NCBI GenBank assembly: GCA_947310385.1
Contig: OX371223.1
Span: 153,194,872-153,258,871 of the forward strand
Direction of reading: 5' to 3'
Source of the DNA: Nephrotoma appendiculata
Taxonomy: Eukaryota > Arthropoda > Insecta > Diptera > Tipulidae
Length of the DNA: 64,000 bases
Position 1 is the first letter of the stretch. Each line of letters opens with the position of its first letter. The position numbers and the translations under genes were made by a program. This document shows positions 35,546-47,972 of this stretch, one piece after another. A model generated the notes under the pieces. The model was not told the DNA's origin and did not search any database. It was given only the letters and a program-made list of their open reading frames with translations.

Positions 35546-37222
35546 TATGATTAAAGTAGAATTTCGTACAAAAAAGTTTTTTAGTAGTTGGCCTACACTC
35601 CCATATCTTCAGATTTGTAACAATATCAAAACTATTATTTTTCATTGGATTACTTCTCCCTCCACTACATTTATCATCCATAACACGCATACACTGAAAT
35701 ATTCATTTTTTGTAATACTAAGATTTTCTATGATTTCCTTATCACAAACAATAAAATTTCTCTTTACATAACTATAAATACAATAATTGGGTAGTCACAG
35801 TAATTGTTATTTCAAATGTATAACGCAAAAAGGAAAAAGATGCGAAATTTCCAATTAAAACTAAAAAAAAATAAGAAAAATCTTTTTTTTATCAGCAATT
35901 TTCATCTAAAAGCATAACAATACAACAACTAGGTATTTGTAGCAGGTACGTTTGCTCTGCAGCGTTTTTCACAATAGTACATAGAGAAAACTTATAAATC
36001 AACCAGATAATTTTCACATATTTTTCTGTTCCGTTATTACATTTTTCCAATTTCATTTTTATTTTGTTTAACTTAGAAAAGTAAAAAATAAAAATAGAAA
36101 TGATAATAACTCGAGATTGTAATAATTTTATTTCCACAACTTTTCTTTTTCCCCGCCTTAAAAAATTAAAATTATTAAAGAAATAGATGTAATTTAATGT
36201 GATAACACTTCATTTGATAAGATAAAAACAGAAAATAAAAGAAAATTGTGTTGGATAATAACAATGGATTTTTTTTTTCGTTTCCTGTGTACTCAGAAAA
36301 TAAAGAAAAATGTTCGTAACGTACAGTCGTGCAGGTTGTTGGATGCTATTCAAGACTAGTTGCGGTTCTGTATATAAAAATGTACTTAGTACTCGGTGAC
36401 TGTACGTCATATTATTATGTTATTTTCAAACTAAGTTAAAAAAAATTCCTTTCGATTTTTCGTATAAACACAATAAAATGGTATTAAATGAGAAAAGCGA
36501 TGGAAAAATTGAACGGGAAAATAAAAAACAAATAATTTTTGAATTGCTTTTCCTCAGTTCGTTGTTTTGTTGTATTGGCGCTTTTTCGACTCGATTTATT
36601 AGAAATTTTCTCGCTTGTCCATTCATGCTGTCGTTTATATACATTGGTTGGATCACCTATTGCGATCGTATTGTTTTGGAAAATTATAATCAATCTGTTT
36701 AATTTTCTCACCTATGTATGTCGTCTAATTGTGGGACCATATTTTATGTCAAGTTCAATGAGAAAAATTTGTCATTTTAAAATTGTTAGAAAGGTAACTT
36801 TGATACGAAGTATAAGTTGTCATCAAACAAATGGCAGAGGGGCTAAAAATTTGACTTTAGGATAGGGATGTACCGATTATGGAAAAGTATTATTCAATAT
36901 GCTCAAAGGGAATGGCTAGAAGAATGGGACAAAATCCGCCTTCTAAGACAATAACAATGTACCATTAGAGCAAGAGAAAATCAAAGAAATAATCCTTTTA
37001 ACCATCAGCAATGATTCTCCACGAATTTCAATTTTAAAGGCACCCGTGGTGATTACTATATTATACAAAAACAATAATGCAAGTCTTGAATATTTCATCA
37101 GAACCTAATTTCAGAAAATAAGAAATTACCCTACTCGCCACAAGTAGCAGCACTATCTCAAAATAAAACTTCTGTTATTTTATGTTTTTTTCTGTTTTGT
37201 ACCTCTCTTTTCACACTGCAAT
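35546..37222. other. AT-rich noncoding stretch
   Basis: No supported gene. A TATATAAAA word at 36371 is followed by no coding sequence. Several frames of 60-110 codons are A/T-driven. Confidence 0.4.
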
Positions 37223-38520
37223 CTAAAAAGTATTCCCTAAATTGGTAAATTGGTTATGACCTACGAAGCAACGCATCACGGTATACGAAATTTTGAAATT
37301 CGTCAATGATCCATCTATCTCCATCAGTTCTAAACGAATTATGATTAAAATTGGTAGTATTGAATAGGGAGTCTTATGCGAAATTTGGACTGATTGCTTC
37401 TTAAAAACTTCAGACCATTTTTTGGTAAGCCCGTTAATTATCACTAGATATACCAAAAACCAAATATGGATCCTGCAAAATCGATGTGCACTCTTGACCA
37501 ATTACCTTTTGACATTGGCAATGACGTTCGTGGCGCAATTCCTATAACAGTTTTTCGCAGTTTTTACCAGTTTTTCGGTATCTTTGTCGATTGATGGCCA
37601 ATACTTTGATTTGTGCCAATAGTTTCATGCGGGTGACTTCTGGCTGATCTTAGCGAAACTCAGAAAGAATGTGGTTACGGTAGTGACTCGGAACTACGAT
37701 ACGATCGCCGTAAAAGACGCAACCGTGGATGATCATTAGTTCTTCTCGTCGAGTGAAAAAGTTTGCAACGTCTGGCTCCCTTATGTGCTTAGGTGAGCAC
37801 GCCCAACCGTTCTTGATGAGGACGGAGACCTTTGACAATGTTTCGCGTATACTAGCTTCATAATGCATGGCCTCATATGTTAATGGCAGCTGTTTTGCTG
37901 TGTAACTGTTCCTAGGAATACTTGAAATTGTTGGACAACTCTCGATACGGGAATTAGCTTCAGAATCTCGTTTTTCTGGGAATTCGGTTATAAGTCATTT
38001 GCGTCGACGATGTGGCCCAGAAACTTTATTTACTTTTTATCAAATGATCACTTTTCGAATGGCGATGAAGCCCGGTAAGCCTTTTCCGTTTCCTCTTCCA
38101 ACAATAAAATCGTCAATGAAAGGAAAAGTTCCTTTTTTCCCGCTCATAATTTTGTCAATGAATTGTTGAGAAATGCAAGGTCGTCAAACCCTGTTGCAGG
38201 TGGTTTACTCGAAATACTCCACCATGAATGTTGATCGTCATGAAATTAGATATTTAGGTTTGTCATCCATCTCTACCAGCTTTGAGAATATTTGTCCCGG
38301 CGGGGGCAGCAGTTATTTGTTTGATTACAGTGCATCGTTCAACTTTGTTAAATAATTCTACTACTCTCAATAATTGTAATTTTTTAAGTAAACTTTCGAT
38401 CGCTTTAGTTGCTGCGACAGGCACCGGACGTCTATTGCGAAAGATTGGTTTTGATATCGCCTTCTAATTAAAGATGCCTTGGTTTTGTTACACAAACCAG
38501 TGAATCAATGAAGAGCGTTG
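37223..38520 (-). pseudogene. decayed Ty3/gypsy pol: RT, spacer and integrase parts
   Basis: Minus strand, upstream to downstream. Between about 38470 and 38050 broken frames give text like FSKLVEMDDKPKYL and later LSLTILLLEEETEKAYRASS, which resembles palm-region RT. The frame 37650-37868 reads IKNGWACSPKH, then FFTRREELMIIHGCVFYGDR and IVVPSHYRNHIL, the segment between RNase H and the integrase zinc domain. The frame 37223-37501 has HIWFLVYLVI and KKWSEVFKKQS, a worn integrase core start. RNase H is mostly missing. The copy is much older than the errantivirus at 28 kb. Confidence 0.55.
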
Positions 38521-40599
38521 GAAAATCGTACTTATTTCGCTGCGGAGGACAATAAGGTTGCTTATTCATATCGCAATGTTGACGAAGTCTCTCAATGCCA
38601 TTTTTTCAACAACCACTACAGCGGCAGCACGAGGCACGAAACACGAGTTACATCTACTACCTCTCCAATTTGTTAAGAACTTCCTACAATGTCTGAGCGT
38701 CTAACTGCATGTTGCGTTTTTGCAAAAACATCAATACTATCAAGTCGTCAGATGTGTAATATGCAATGTCACACTTTACGTATTTTAGCATTTCACGAAA
38801 CCACAATTAATATTTTAAATGATAAGATACGTATGTGGAAGGTGTCGCACAATTACTGTCGCACCAACCGTATTCACCTGACCTGGCTCTAGAGTGATCA
38901 GATGTATCCCATTCTGGGGTATTATACCGCTTTTCTCACAACCAATTTGCAAAATACCTTAATTCTAATATATGATACGGCTTTTGCACATTTAAATACA
39001 TTACGAAGCATTTATAAATGTTTGATGAGTTCTCTTGGCCACTCCGAACGATTTCCAGCATTATATAATGTTTTTGAAATCTGCGACTTTGTTGTCGCTT
39101 GGTAAAACTGTTTGTTGATTGAGGTTTTGGCCAACATCCGATCCTTCCCTAGCACGAATGCCAAAACCCATCTTCAATATTTTCATATGGACCTCCATAC
39201 CCCTGATATCACTTCGCATTCTCTGTCCACCCAGCTAAAGAGAAAACGCCAAGTATTGTGTTTGTGTATATATGCTGTACATTATCACAATCTCAAACTG
39301 TAGTCGTCGGCTTGATTCCCAAATAACAAAAAACAAAAAGTTTGTTTCGAAAACAAATCCTTCCAAAAATAAAACCATAGCTTAGACCATAGCAATACAT
39401 ATATAGTAGTACCATCATTCGAAAAAAATCTTTAGAGGGTGAAAATCCAGGTAGCGCGTTAATCGAAATTAAGTTATGCAATAATTTTACTAGTTCGCCT
39501 AAATGTTTGCAAGATTAAATACACTTACAGAACACACGGCGTATTTTTGTATACCATTAACCAGTATAGTATTGCTTCACTCTAACTTATTATACTACAT
39601 ATTAACACAGAATATATTTATTTCAACTCGTATTGTTTTACAATTGTCAAGGTCATGTAGAAAATGTGTTTAATATTTTTTGTGATAAACAATAAAACAA
39701 ATCATGAATACCTTACTTCAATTTTCTTTTTATAAAAAATAGCATAAATAATTTTTTTTCTATGATAGAAATGCAAAAGAATATGAATTGTTCAATCAAA
39801 GAAATCCATTATTGGAAAGGAGATAAGAACGATAGGATATATAAATATGTATATTAATATATTGAGTACATACTTAGCTGTGTATTATTATTGTTTATTT
39901 TAAATACATCTGTTCTCACAAACACAAACGAATAAAGATTAAAAATGAAAACGATGTAGAAATCTATATAGAACAACTAAATACAATTTTTTAAAAGGAT
40001 GCCGTTGATTGCACTGTTACAGTATGGTAATTTATAATTGAAAATATGAACGAGTAATTTTCTTATATATACATACATTAAGAACAATGTATTGTTTTGG
40101 AAAGGCAGAATTTCTATTTATCCAAATCTGTGTGAAAGTTCAGGGACATTGAACCCAATATTTGTTTCAAAATTAAAATAAAATTTATTAATTCGATTTT
40201 ATCATAAAAAATATTACGTAAGAGAAGTACGTAAAAATAGGAAAATTGTCACTTGGACATACTACAATAGTATGTCGTTTTTCATTATTGTCTTTCAATC
40301 AACTATTTATTAAGGGATTGTTCTTCATTGGAATAGAAAAAACGAGGATGTCATTATAAAGATTATAATTTCAACCAAAGCATGTCTGACTTGATCTGTT
40401 TTGTCACAGAATCCAATGAGAGTCATGTGGTGTTTACAGTGTGCAAATCTAGAGCGTATAATTATAATCCAATTATGAGCATTTAAGGTTCGCTAACAAA
40501 ACTTAAATTCATTTTTCTGTTAATCTAATCTGTTAATCTCTAATAAATTTTATTGTTTAAATTGGAGGCTGAATTAATCCATCTCAAATGAATTACATA
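38521..40599. other. AT-rich noncoding stretch
   Basis: No supported coding, RNA or repeat feature; it may include more decayed retroelement sequence close to 38.5-39.1 kb. Confidence 0.35.
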
Positions 40600-40912
40600 T
40601 CCCTTTTGTGTTTTACTAACACAATTGTGCGGGTAGGGCTAAAGTACCATGTATATGTAGTTTTGTATGTTTTTTGAACAAATTTACACATTTGTGAATT
40701 CCTTTTTAACTTATGTTCCGTCCGAAAAAACACTATATCTATACACACAGTTGTGTTGGTTTTACTTCAAATCAAGCGAAATTTTTAATGAACAACGCCG
40801 TTACATACGTTAATTTTTTACTCACACATTTGTGTGGGTTGGACTAAAATTGAGAAGATTTTTTATTTTTCTAAGGGATATAAGGAAGTACTCGTATATA
40901 AGATATTTTTTA
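40600..40912. repeat. ~300-bp dispersed repeat, copy 1
   Basis: Ends are ATATCCCTTTTGTG and AAGGGATAT. Inside are CACA-N2-TGTG palindromes, for example ACTAACACAATTGTGCGGGT, AATTTACACATTTGTG, TACACACAGTTGTGTTGG and ACTCACACATTTGTGTGGGT. It is clearly homologous to 50105-50402 over its full length. Non-coding; piggyBac-like ends are an inference. Confidence 0.75.
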
Positions 40913-41587
40913 TAAATTCAATATACAAGTGAATAGCTTACGAGTTTAGGTTGCCGCTCACTATTTTGTAATTAAAACTATTTTTAAATAGTAGTTAAGC
41001 TAGAGATTGGTCAGCATTGTCTGAAAGAAAACGTTTCAGTTCTTTATGGCAGGATAAATAATGACTTACTTTTAAGTTCCGTCTTTATTCGAACGCTAAT
41101 TTTAAATTGTTTAGTTTGATGTACCATACAAATTATTTTTTTTATATAAAAAATGCGTTGTGTATTTTATTTTGAATAAAAAAAATCAGTTTTTATTTTC
41201 CTCTAAATTGTAAAATTTTATGTTTATTTCTTAATCTAATTAATTAACCTAAATTTGTATTTAGTCTTACACCGTTTTAATACTTAATTACCTTTCCGAA
41301 ACGAATATTTATTTGTGGAGACTTTAAACAGCTTTCACAATAAAACAATTTTTATTTTGCCTTAGAAGTTTGTTTGAAAATCAAACTTTAGAAAAAAATT
41401 TACTTTAGAGAAAAAATTGTCTATTGTGAGAGCTCTGTTAAGGTGATGATGATACATGTACAGATTTTCCCTTTAAGGCATAAAAATTATGTGCGCTTGT
41501 TGGTTAAAAGTCAGCCATCTTGAATCGCTTTGAATCAATATGGATGATTTTGCATACTCATGAACGATGGCTACTAATAAGACAATA
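40913..41587. other. AT-rich noncoding stretch
   Basis: Nothing recognised. Confidence 0.4.
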
Positions 41588-41838
41588 AGGCCTGTTTCAG
41601 CTGAACTAAGGCAATCGAACTGACCTATGTTCATCGTTTTTGGTTGTATATAAAAAACTTTTATAAGCCCCGTTTCCCACTTGAGCTAAGTATTTTGACT
41701 GATATGAGCTATGTTTTCATTTAACAGCTTCACGTTTTGGTTTCTTTCCAAAGTCAAATAAGAGAAATATTGTAGATAAATCTCAGAGTCTACCCAATCT
41801 GTAAAGCAATTTAAATTTTTATTTTCACCTTGGAGATA

Positions 41839-43135
41839 CGAGGGTATATCAAAAAGTCTTGCAATATCATATGAAAAAAAAGAGTGAGTGAGACAACAAT
41901 ATATTTTTCAAAACCATTTTTTGTCGCGATGAAACTTCTAGAAGAACATTTCGATGTAAATTTTACAGTTCGTTTGTTTTTGTCAATTTAGTAACACGTG
42001 TTTTGAATTTTTCTTAAAATGAATGAAATTGAATATCGCGCCGTTATTAAATTTTTCTATAAAGATGGACGAAATGCAATTTATGTATTCAACTATATAT
42101 CAAAAGTTTACGGCGAATCTGCACCATCATATGCCATAGTAACAAGGTGGGTAAAATTATTCAAAAGTGGCCGGGAGTCATTTGAAGACGACAACCGCTC
42201 GGATCGGCCTGCAGATGCTATTAGCCATGAAAACGTAATTTTGGCCGAATCTATTGTATTGGAGGACCGGCGTATTTCTGTTCCGCGGTTAGCGTGGAGA
42301 CTTTCTCTTTCATACGGTACCACATATACTATATTACATGATCACCTTCACATGTCGAAAGTAAGTGCGCGATGGGTTCCCCGTTTGTTGAATGCAGAAC
42401 AAAAAAAAAATGCGTGTTCAAACTTCAAAGGCGATTTTAGATATGTACAAAGAAGATCCAGAAAATTTCTTGGATAACATAATAACAGGCGATGAAACAT
42501 GGCTTTATCATTGGGATCCGGAATCCAAACAAAAATCGATGCAATGGATTAAACGTAGTGAACCACCACCAAAGAAATTCAAAACTCAACCGTCTGCTGG
42601 TAAGGTTGTGGCAACAGTTTTTTGGGATGCTGAAGGAATTTTGATAATCGGTTATATTGCACCGAAAACCACAATCACAGGCATATATTACGCAGAAGTT
42701 TTGCGAAAATTGAAAAAAGCGATCCGGGAAAAACGGCCAAGGAAAGTTATTAAAAAAATCTTGCTTCTTCACGACAATGCACCAGTGCACAAGGCTAATA
42801 TTGCTCAAGCTGCATTAAAGGGCTGCGGCTTCGTGGAAATTCCGCATCCACCGTACAGTCCAGACTTGGCACCCAGTGACTACTTTCTGTTTCCCAATTT
42901 AAAAAAAAAACACTAAGGGGCCCGAAATTTTCCAGTGACTATGAAGTACAGTCTGTTGTAAATGAATATTTTATGGAGCAAAAGAAATCTTTTTTTTAGA
43001 GGGTTTAGGCAAGTTAATTGATCGATGTGACAAATGTATAAACCTTAAAGGAGATTATGTCGAAAAATAAAAATATTGCTGTCTCACTCACTCTTTTTTT
43101 CATATAAAATTGCAAGACTTTTTGATTTGCCCTCG
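41839..43135 (+). mobile_element. mariner element, copy 1 (frameshifted)
   Basis: Ends CGAGGGTATATCAAAAAGTC and GACTTTTTGATTTGCCCTCG are flanked by TA (41837-41838, 43136-43137). It is nearly identical to the intact copy at 62029-63324 over its whole length, so both insertions are recent. Confidence 0.95.
42019..43070 (+). pseudogene. mariner transposase, copy 1, frameshifted in A-runs
   Basis: It starts MNEIEYRAVIKFFYKDG and follows the intact protein to about residue 129. There a run of 10 As (9 in the intact copy) shifts the frame; translation resumes at 42392 in another frame (MRVQTSKAILDMYKEDPENF). Catalytic ITGDETW, LLLHDNAPVH and YSPDLAPSDY are all present. A second run near 42899-42910 has extra As and ends the frame with LKKKKH. 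Apart from homopolymer indels and about 20 substitutions it equals the intact copy, so replication slippage or sequencing error are both plausible causes. Confidence 0.9.
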
Positions 43136-43342
43136 TAATTAATCAGCTCACAATCAGCTATGTTTCTATCCCACAGCTTTAAATAAAGAAATAAAATAAA
43201 TCGGGACGTACGAGTGTGTTGAGTTAACCTTCGCTAATTCGGTTTCACTTATTTAGGCTTTGCAAAGTAAATCGAAAGCTGTGATCTCAAAACATGCTCA
43301 CTTTGCTAAAAGAACATAGCTTAAGTGTGCAAGGGGCCTTAG

Positions 43343-44130
43343 CGAGAAACGCAGCTATTAGCATAGTTTGGCATCCACAGCTCATTCCACTGCACATTTG
43401 AGTTAATTACATCGCTCTCACATACATTTCAATTCAAGTAAAATGCTATATGTCTGCCAAAATATTATTAGAATCACATAGTCACATAGACGAATATGTA
43501 CACAATAATAGCAATGTATGTGTGAACGATATAGCTGACTTTTGCAATCCAAAGACAACCCGAGCTAAGTTAGTTTGTATCGCTCAAAACAGAAAAACAT
43601 AGCTCGCATAGCTTAGCTCAAGCGTGCATCGTTTCATTAAAACTCTTTATTTTCAACCAAGAGCGATGAACTTAGCTGACATCGCTTAGCTTAGCTTAGC
43701 TCAAATGTGCAACGGGCCTAATGGAACGATGCACATTTGAGCTAAACTATGCGAGCTATGTTTTTCTGTTTTGAGCGATACAAACTAACTTAGCTCGGGT
43801 TGTCTTTGGATTGCAAAAGTCAGCTATATTGCTCACATTGCTATTATTATGTGTACTTATAAAATATTGAAATTTGGATGACATTTGAGTATTGTTGTGT
43901 TTGGTATTGTGGATCAAATTCAAAAAAGTGGTTGAATTCTTAAATAATATAATAAAATTAGTTAATTAATTTTTGACAGACATAGGATTTTACTTGTATT
44001 GAATTGAAATGTATGCGTGAGAGATATAATTAGCTCAAATGTGCAGCGGAATGAGCTGTGCGAGCTAAACTATGCTAATAGAAACTACGTTTCTTGCTTA
44101 GCTTAGCTGAAATGTGCAACGGGCGTTAGA
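43343..44130. repeat. nested foldback elements B and C
   Basis: A left arm from 43343 (GAGAAACGCAGCTATTAGCA, then GCTCATTCCACTGCACATTT) pairs with a right arm ending 44130 (GAATGAGCTGTGCGAGC, TGCTAATAGAAACTACG). Inside it a second pair, about 43495-43640 and 43723-43850, includes TTTTGCAATCCAAAGACAAC and its inverse. Termini such as CTCAAATGTGCAACGGGCCT end at 43712, and GAAATGTGCAACGGGCGTTA ends at 44130. Non-coding. At least two insertions of one family are nested here. Confidence 0.65.
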
Positions 44131-44176
44131 ATGAAATAAGTAGCCGTTTTGAACAGAACCAAAGAGCTAAATAAAA

Positions 44177-44243
44177 ATTAAGGTTAATTAAATGGGAGCA
44201 TTATTTTCATAAAAGCTCCCATTTAATTAACCTTAATTAGGTT
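44177..44243. repeat. perfect hairpin with third repeat
   Basis: TTAAGGTTAATTAAATGGGA and TCCCATTTAATTAACCTTAA are complementary around a 15-base loop, and GGTTAATTAAATGGGA follows once more. The stem is 24 bp without mismatch. Confidence 0.8.
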
Positions 44244-45930
44244 AATTAAATGGGATTTCAGTTGGGCTCTTGAAAGTTCTTGTTTAAATTGTTGTAATTT
44301 ATTTTATCTTAAAAAACAAATTAATCTCTCATAAGATAAAACAATAATATTTTTTTCTAAATTGTATTTTAAATAGGAAAGCAATCGCCAATGGTAGTTT
44401 TTAACTTGCTTATTAGAGTTTTAATCTCTTTACAATTTTCATAATACCCTTCTAAGTCACATAAAAATAAAATTAAAATTTAACCCATACAAAAATTTTA
44501 AAACATGTACTAGTTTTTTATACTGAATAATACAATTTTTTATCCTTATCTGGCAAATTAAAACCTTTCTTTAATAAATGCTTGTAACATGAAGGTGATT
44601 TAAAATCAAATTCCAAATACATTTTTTGTTCAACTTGGGTCCAAGATAATTTTAATTTATGAAATATTTGTGCAAGTACAAAATGTGTTTACTTGTGGTC
44701 GATCGTCAAGTGTATTATCAATTAATATTTTTATTGTGTTTTCTTCTGTTTGCATTTTACTTTTCTGAGGGGTATTTAATATAAACCTGAGAATTTTGTT
44801 TAAAGGTTGAACGGGTTCTTTATTTTCGTCTTCAATTTGATGTTGCGGACTAGGAAATTGAGATGGTGAGATGGGACATTCATGAGGAATTTGTGGAACT
44901 TGATAATTCTTTTAATAAGTTCTTGGAGGCCCTTTTTCATATTTCAATGTTATAGGTGGGAAATCAGGTGTTTTCAATATTCTTGTTGTTTGACTCTCAG
45001 TGTTGTGTGTCTGGTTGGAAATCGTACGCGAAACTTTTGGAATCAATTTTTTTTTATTTAAAAAAAATTCGAATTTTAATAAACGCTTGCATCGTGCAAC
45101 TATGTCATTGACCTTACACTTACAAACAAGATTATTAATTGGCTGGGGAAAGACAAATTTTTAAATATTTTTGTTCTAAAACTACTTATTTTGAAATCAT
45201 TAAAATTAAAGTTCTTCATAATAGTTATGCGTTTGGAAGTAACTTTATTCTTGTCGAACACACGACGATGGTCATGCAGCACCGTAAAAAATGTTCTGGT
45301 GGATTTACAGTCATTTTTATTTAAGCAGTTTTTTGTAAGCACACACCATTTTATCACGCAAATTCACAAAAGTTTTAATACACAAATTTTCAAAATGAAC
45401 TTTTTATAACGTTTAAAAATAAGAAAACACAAAGCTACATGCGTTACGATTAGACGACAAGCAATAAAATTTTAAGCGAACAAATTTACGAAATTAACTT
45501 GCAAACAATTTTTAAATCTTTGTAGTGTGTAGATGTATTATTTCCTTTTACATATATTGAATTGCTGAGTGTGTGCGTGTAAATAAGTATGTATATCATC
45601 GGTGGTCTATCTATATAGTTATCGAAACGAAAACCAAATAATGTGTATGTGTTGTACCTACAAAATCATTTAAAATTATCTTTAATTGGATTTAAATGTA
45701 GATCGTTTTTATGGACAATCTTCAATTATTTTAGCTTTTTATAATTTTCAGCGAATATTTTAACGTTCAAAATTATTTGTCTATAATTTAGAAAACATTG
45801 TTGCAATTCAAAACAAAACCAACTTAGTTGCGATCGGTATTTTCTCTCCATCATCTTTGTTACATTTTCTATTTACTTTTGAGCGTAAAAACTGTTTTGA
45901 CTTATAATGAGAGCGTCATTATAAGAGTAA
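44244..45930. other. AT-rich noncoding stretch
   Basis: No supported gene or repeat. Confidence 0.4.
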
Positions 45931-46151
45931 TACAATGCGATTCATTACTATTTATGATAAGAAAAAAATTTAGTTCCCATTTCTGTTTGTTTTCATATAA
46001 AATTATTATTTTTATTACTATTTTATTTGTTAATTATGTATTTGTTAATTATTATTATATATGTTATTTTATTTGTCAATTTGATATGAAAAGAAACAGA
46101 AATGGGAACTAAATTTTTTTCGTATCATAAATAGTAATGAATCGCATTGTA
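45931..46151. repeat. 221-bp MITE with 70-bp arms, TA-flanked
   Basis: Ends TA-CAATGCGATTCATTACT and AGTAATGAATCGCATTG-TA are perfect inverted repeats continuing through AAATTTAGTTCCCATTTCTG. TA at both ends fits a Tc1/mariner-mobilised (Stowaway-like) MITE. Confidence 0.85.
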
Positions 46152-46389
46152 AGTATATGTATAGAATTTTTTTTTGTTTTCTGCATGTTGCATTATAAAA
46201 TATTCTAGCTACATTTAGGAGAAGGTTATGCTATTTAGGCGGATAGGTAATTGCAGAAATTCTTTAAAAAGTTTAAAACGATACCAGTAGTGGTATCTAA
46301 CATTTCACTCACGAACCTACCATTACATTACTATATAATGATTATACAATGCTTAGACGAATGTTTGGTTTCATGAAAAATCTTCACTT

Positions 46390-47220
46390 CCAACCAAATT
46401 CCAGAAAAATGTCTTATACTAAAATGCCAAGTCAATTTAGAATCCACCTGGCCCCGTCGTAAATCCCATAGTATACAAAACACTAACAAAAAGCAGGAAA
46501 GTTCCTACGAAAAACTTGCACAACAAAAATGGTCACATCTACCGAACCAATAGAAAACCAAAAGGAACCATTCTCCTTTCAAATATAATCCAGAACATTC
46601 CTGCTCGCTAGGCCTTTTGCAAATCTTGCATCAACCAAATCATTTGCGAATAAGAACAAGCACCCACAAAAAACGGTGTCAATCAAAATTAGTCAAACAA
46701 CCAGCCTTCCTAAAACTTCAACCTAGAATCGACCCATTCCTAACCGAGCCCCACGTAAATTCTATACCCAAATACTGCGAAAAAACAAAAAAGCTTTAAT
46801 GAAATTTGCCACCTTTCTTAATCTGACAAAAACCTCCAGCCCACTTGGGACGCAAAGCGGCTGAACTATGGCGAAACAACAGGTTGCTATCAAAAACATC
46901 ACATCTGCCTAAATTTTGGAAAATGATCCTGACTAGCCTTATAACACATCCAATCCATCCGCTCTCCGATTCCCTCACAGATGTTTTCTTCCAAAATAAT
47001 TAAAAAAACATCAAAAATGATAAAGCTTAAGCGAAGATAAGATATTATAAGCTGCCACATCCGGTGGGCCAACCTCCGCCAAAACCCTACTTGAACTTCC
47101 CAAAATATGAAAAATGCCCAAGTATGAAGCTTTATCAAAATTAGTTGCAGAGAGGACACAGACCGACATATAGGCAGGCACCAAATCGAAAACCGCCCCT
47201 CACATTCCACACTTACTCCT
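46390..47220. other. A/C-rich, strand-asymmetric noncoding block
   Basis: The plus strand is dominated by A and C: bases 46621-46680 count A 26, C 15, T 11, G 8; bases 46741-46800 count A 27, C 15, G 6, T 12. Frames are short and match no family. It ends at the MITE at 47221. Confidence 0.6.
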
Positions 47221-47538
47221 GTGACCCTATTTTGGCTTTCACTGGGAATCGGGAATTTTGAAAAAATATTTTCATAAAATTTTTGTCAAAATTATATTTT
47301 TCTGTCCTACTGAAACAATAAGTTTAGTGTAAAAATTTTCAAAACAAAGTGAATTGGCAAACTTTTGTTCCACAAAATTTTTATAGGGTAAAATATTTTC
47401 CCATTTAACTTTGTTTCGAAAATATTAACACCAAACATGTTCCCTCAGTAGGCCAGAAAAATATAATTTAAACAAAAATGCTATGAAAATATTTGTTTCC
47501 CAATTCCCAATTCCCAGGGAAAGGCAGAATAGGGCCAC
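47221..47538. repeat. 318-bp MITE with ~100-bp arms
   Basis: The left end GTGACCCTATTTTGGCTTTC and right end CAGAATAGGGCCAC are inverted matches. Further in, AAATTATATTTTTCTG and CAGAAAAATATAATTT, and TCCTACTGA and TCAGTAGG also pair. No coding sequence. Confidence 0.8.
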
Positions 47539-47699
47539 TGCTCTATAAAAGAAAGTTTTCCCTTTAAAGAAAGAACTTCTTATTAAAAATAATTTAACAA
47601 TTGTTTACCATTCCAATTTTGGGGACCTAGTACCAATTTTTGAATTGATTCTTAAAAATAAAACCTATCTTGGGGTATTCTTACCCCAATTTAGGATTT

Positions 47700-47888
47700 T
47701 TGTCTGGTGCTCAACCGTGGAGGTTATTGCCGAGAGAGAAGCGTATTTTGAAGAGCTTGAGAAATCATATTTTTAGAGGGTTTAAAGAAATGGCGGAAAT
47801 GTTGGGAAAAGTGTATCGACCTAAACAAAAAAAAAATTAAGAACTTGCTTCTTCATTCCTAACACGAGTACTTATTGATCGACCCTCG
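47700..47888 (+). pseudogene. 3' end of a mariner element
   Basis: The text EVIAEREAYFEELEKSYF then a stop, GFKEMAEMLGKVY matches the C-terminus of mariner transposases. About 45 bases later the element ends TTATTGATCGACCCTCG with TA at 47889-47890, a typical mariner terminal repeat. It belongs to a different mariner group from the copies at 41839 and 62029, and the 5' part is gone. Confidence 0.7.
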
Positions 47889-47972
47889 TACACGGGGAAT
47901 ATTACATGAAGTTTTTCCACTGAACTTGGAAATATATCTAATATTTTAATAATATAAACTTAGCCGATTTGC

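Larger units (their letters stand above)
41588..43342. mobile_element. foldback element A (GGCCCGTTGCACA-type ends), split by a mariner
   Basis: The left end TAAGGCCTGTTTCAGCTGAA and right end AGTGTGCAAGGGGCCTTA are related inverted termini. The flanks of the mariner share AGCTATGTTT-type words in opposite orientations. Without the mariner the element is about 460 bp. It belongs with elements ending at 43712 and 44130 that share GCCCGTTGCACATTTGAGC. Confidence 0.5.

Noticed and set aside
36371..36420. TATATAAAA as a core promoter
   Set aside because: No exon or coding frame follows, and such words are common in AT-rich DNA.
42437..42808. 123-codon minus-strand frame, also seen at 62626-62997
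   Set aside because: It is antisense to the mariner transposase and is conserved only because the two copies are nearly identical.
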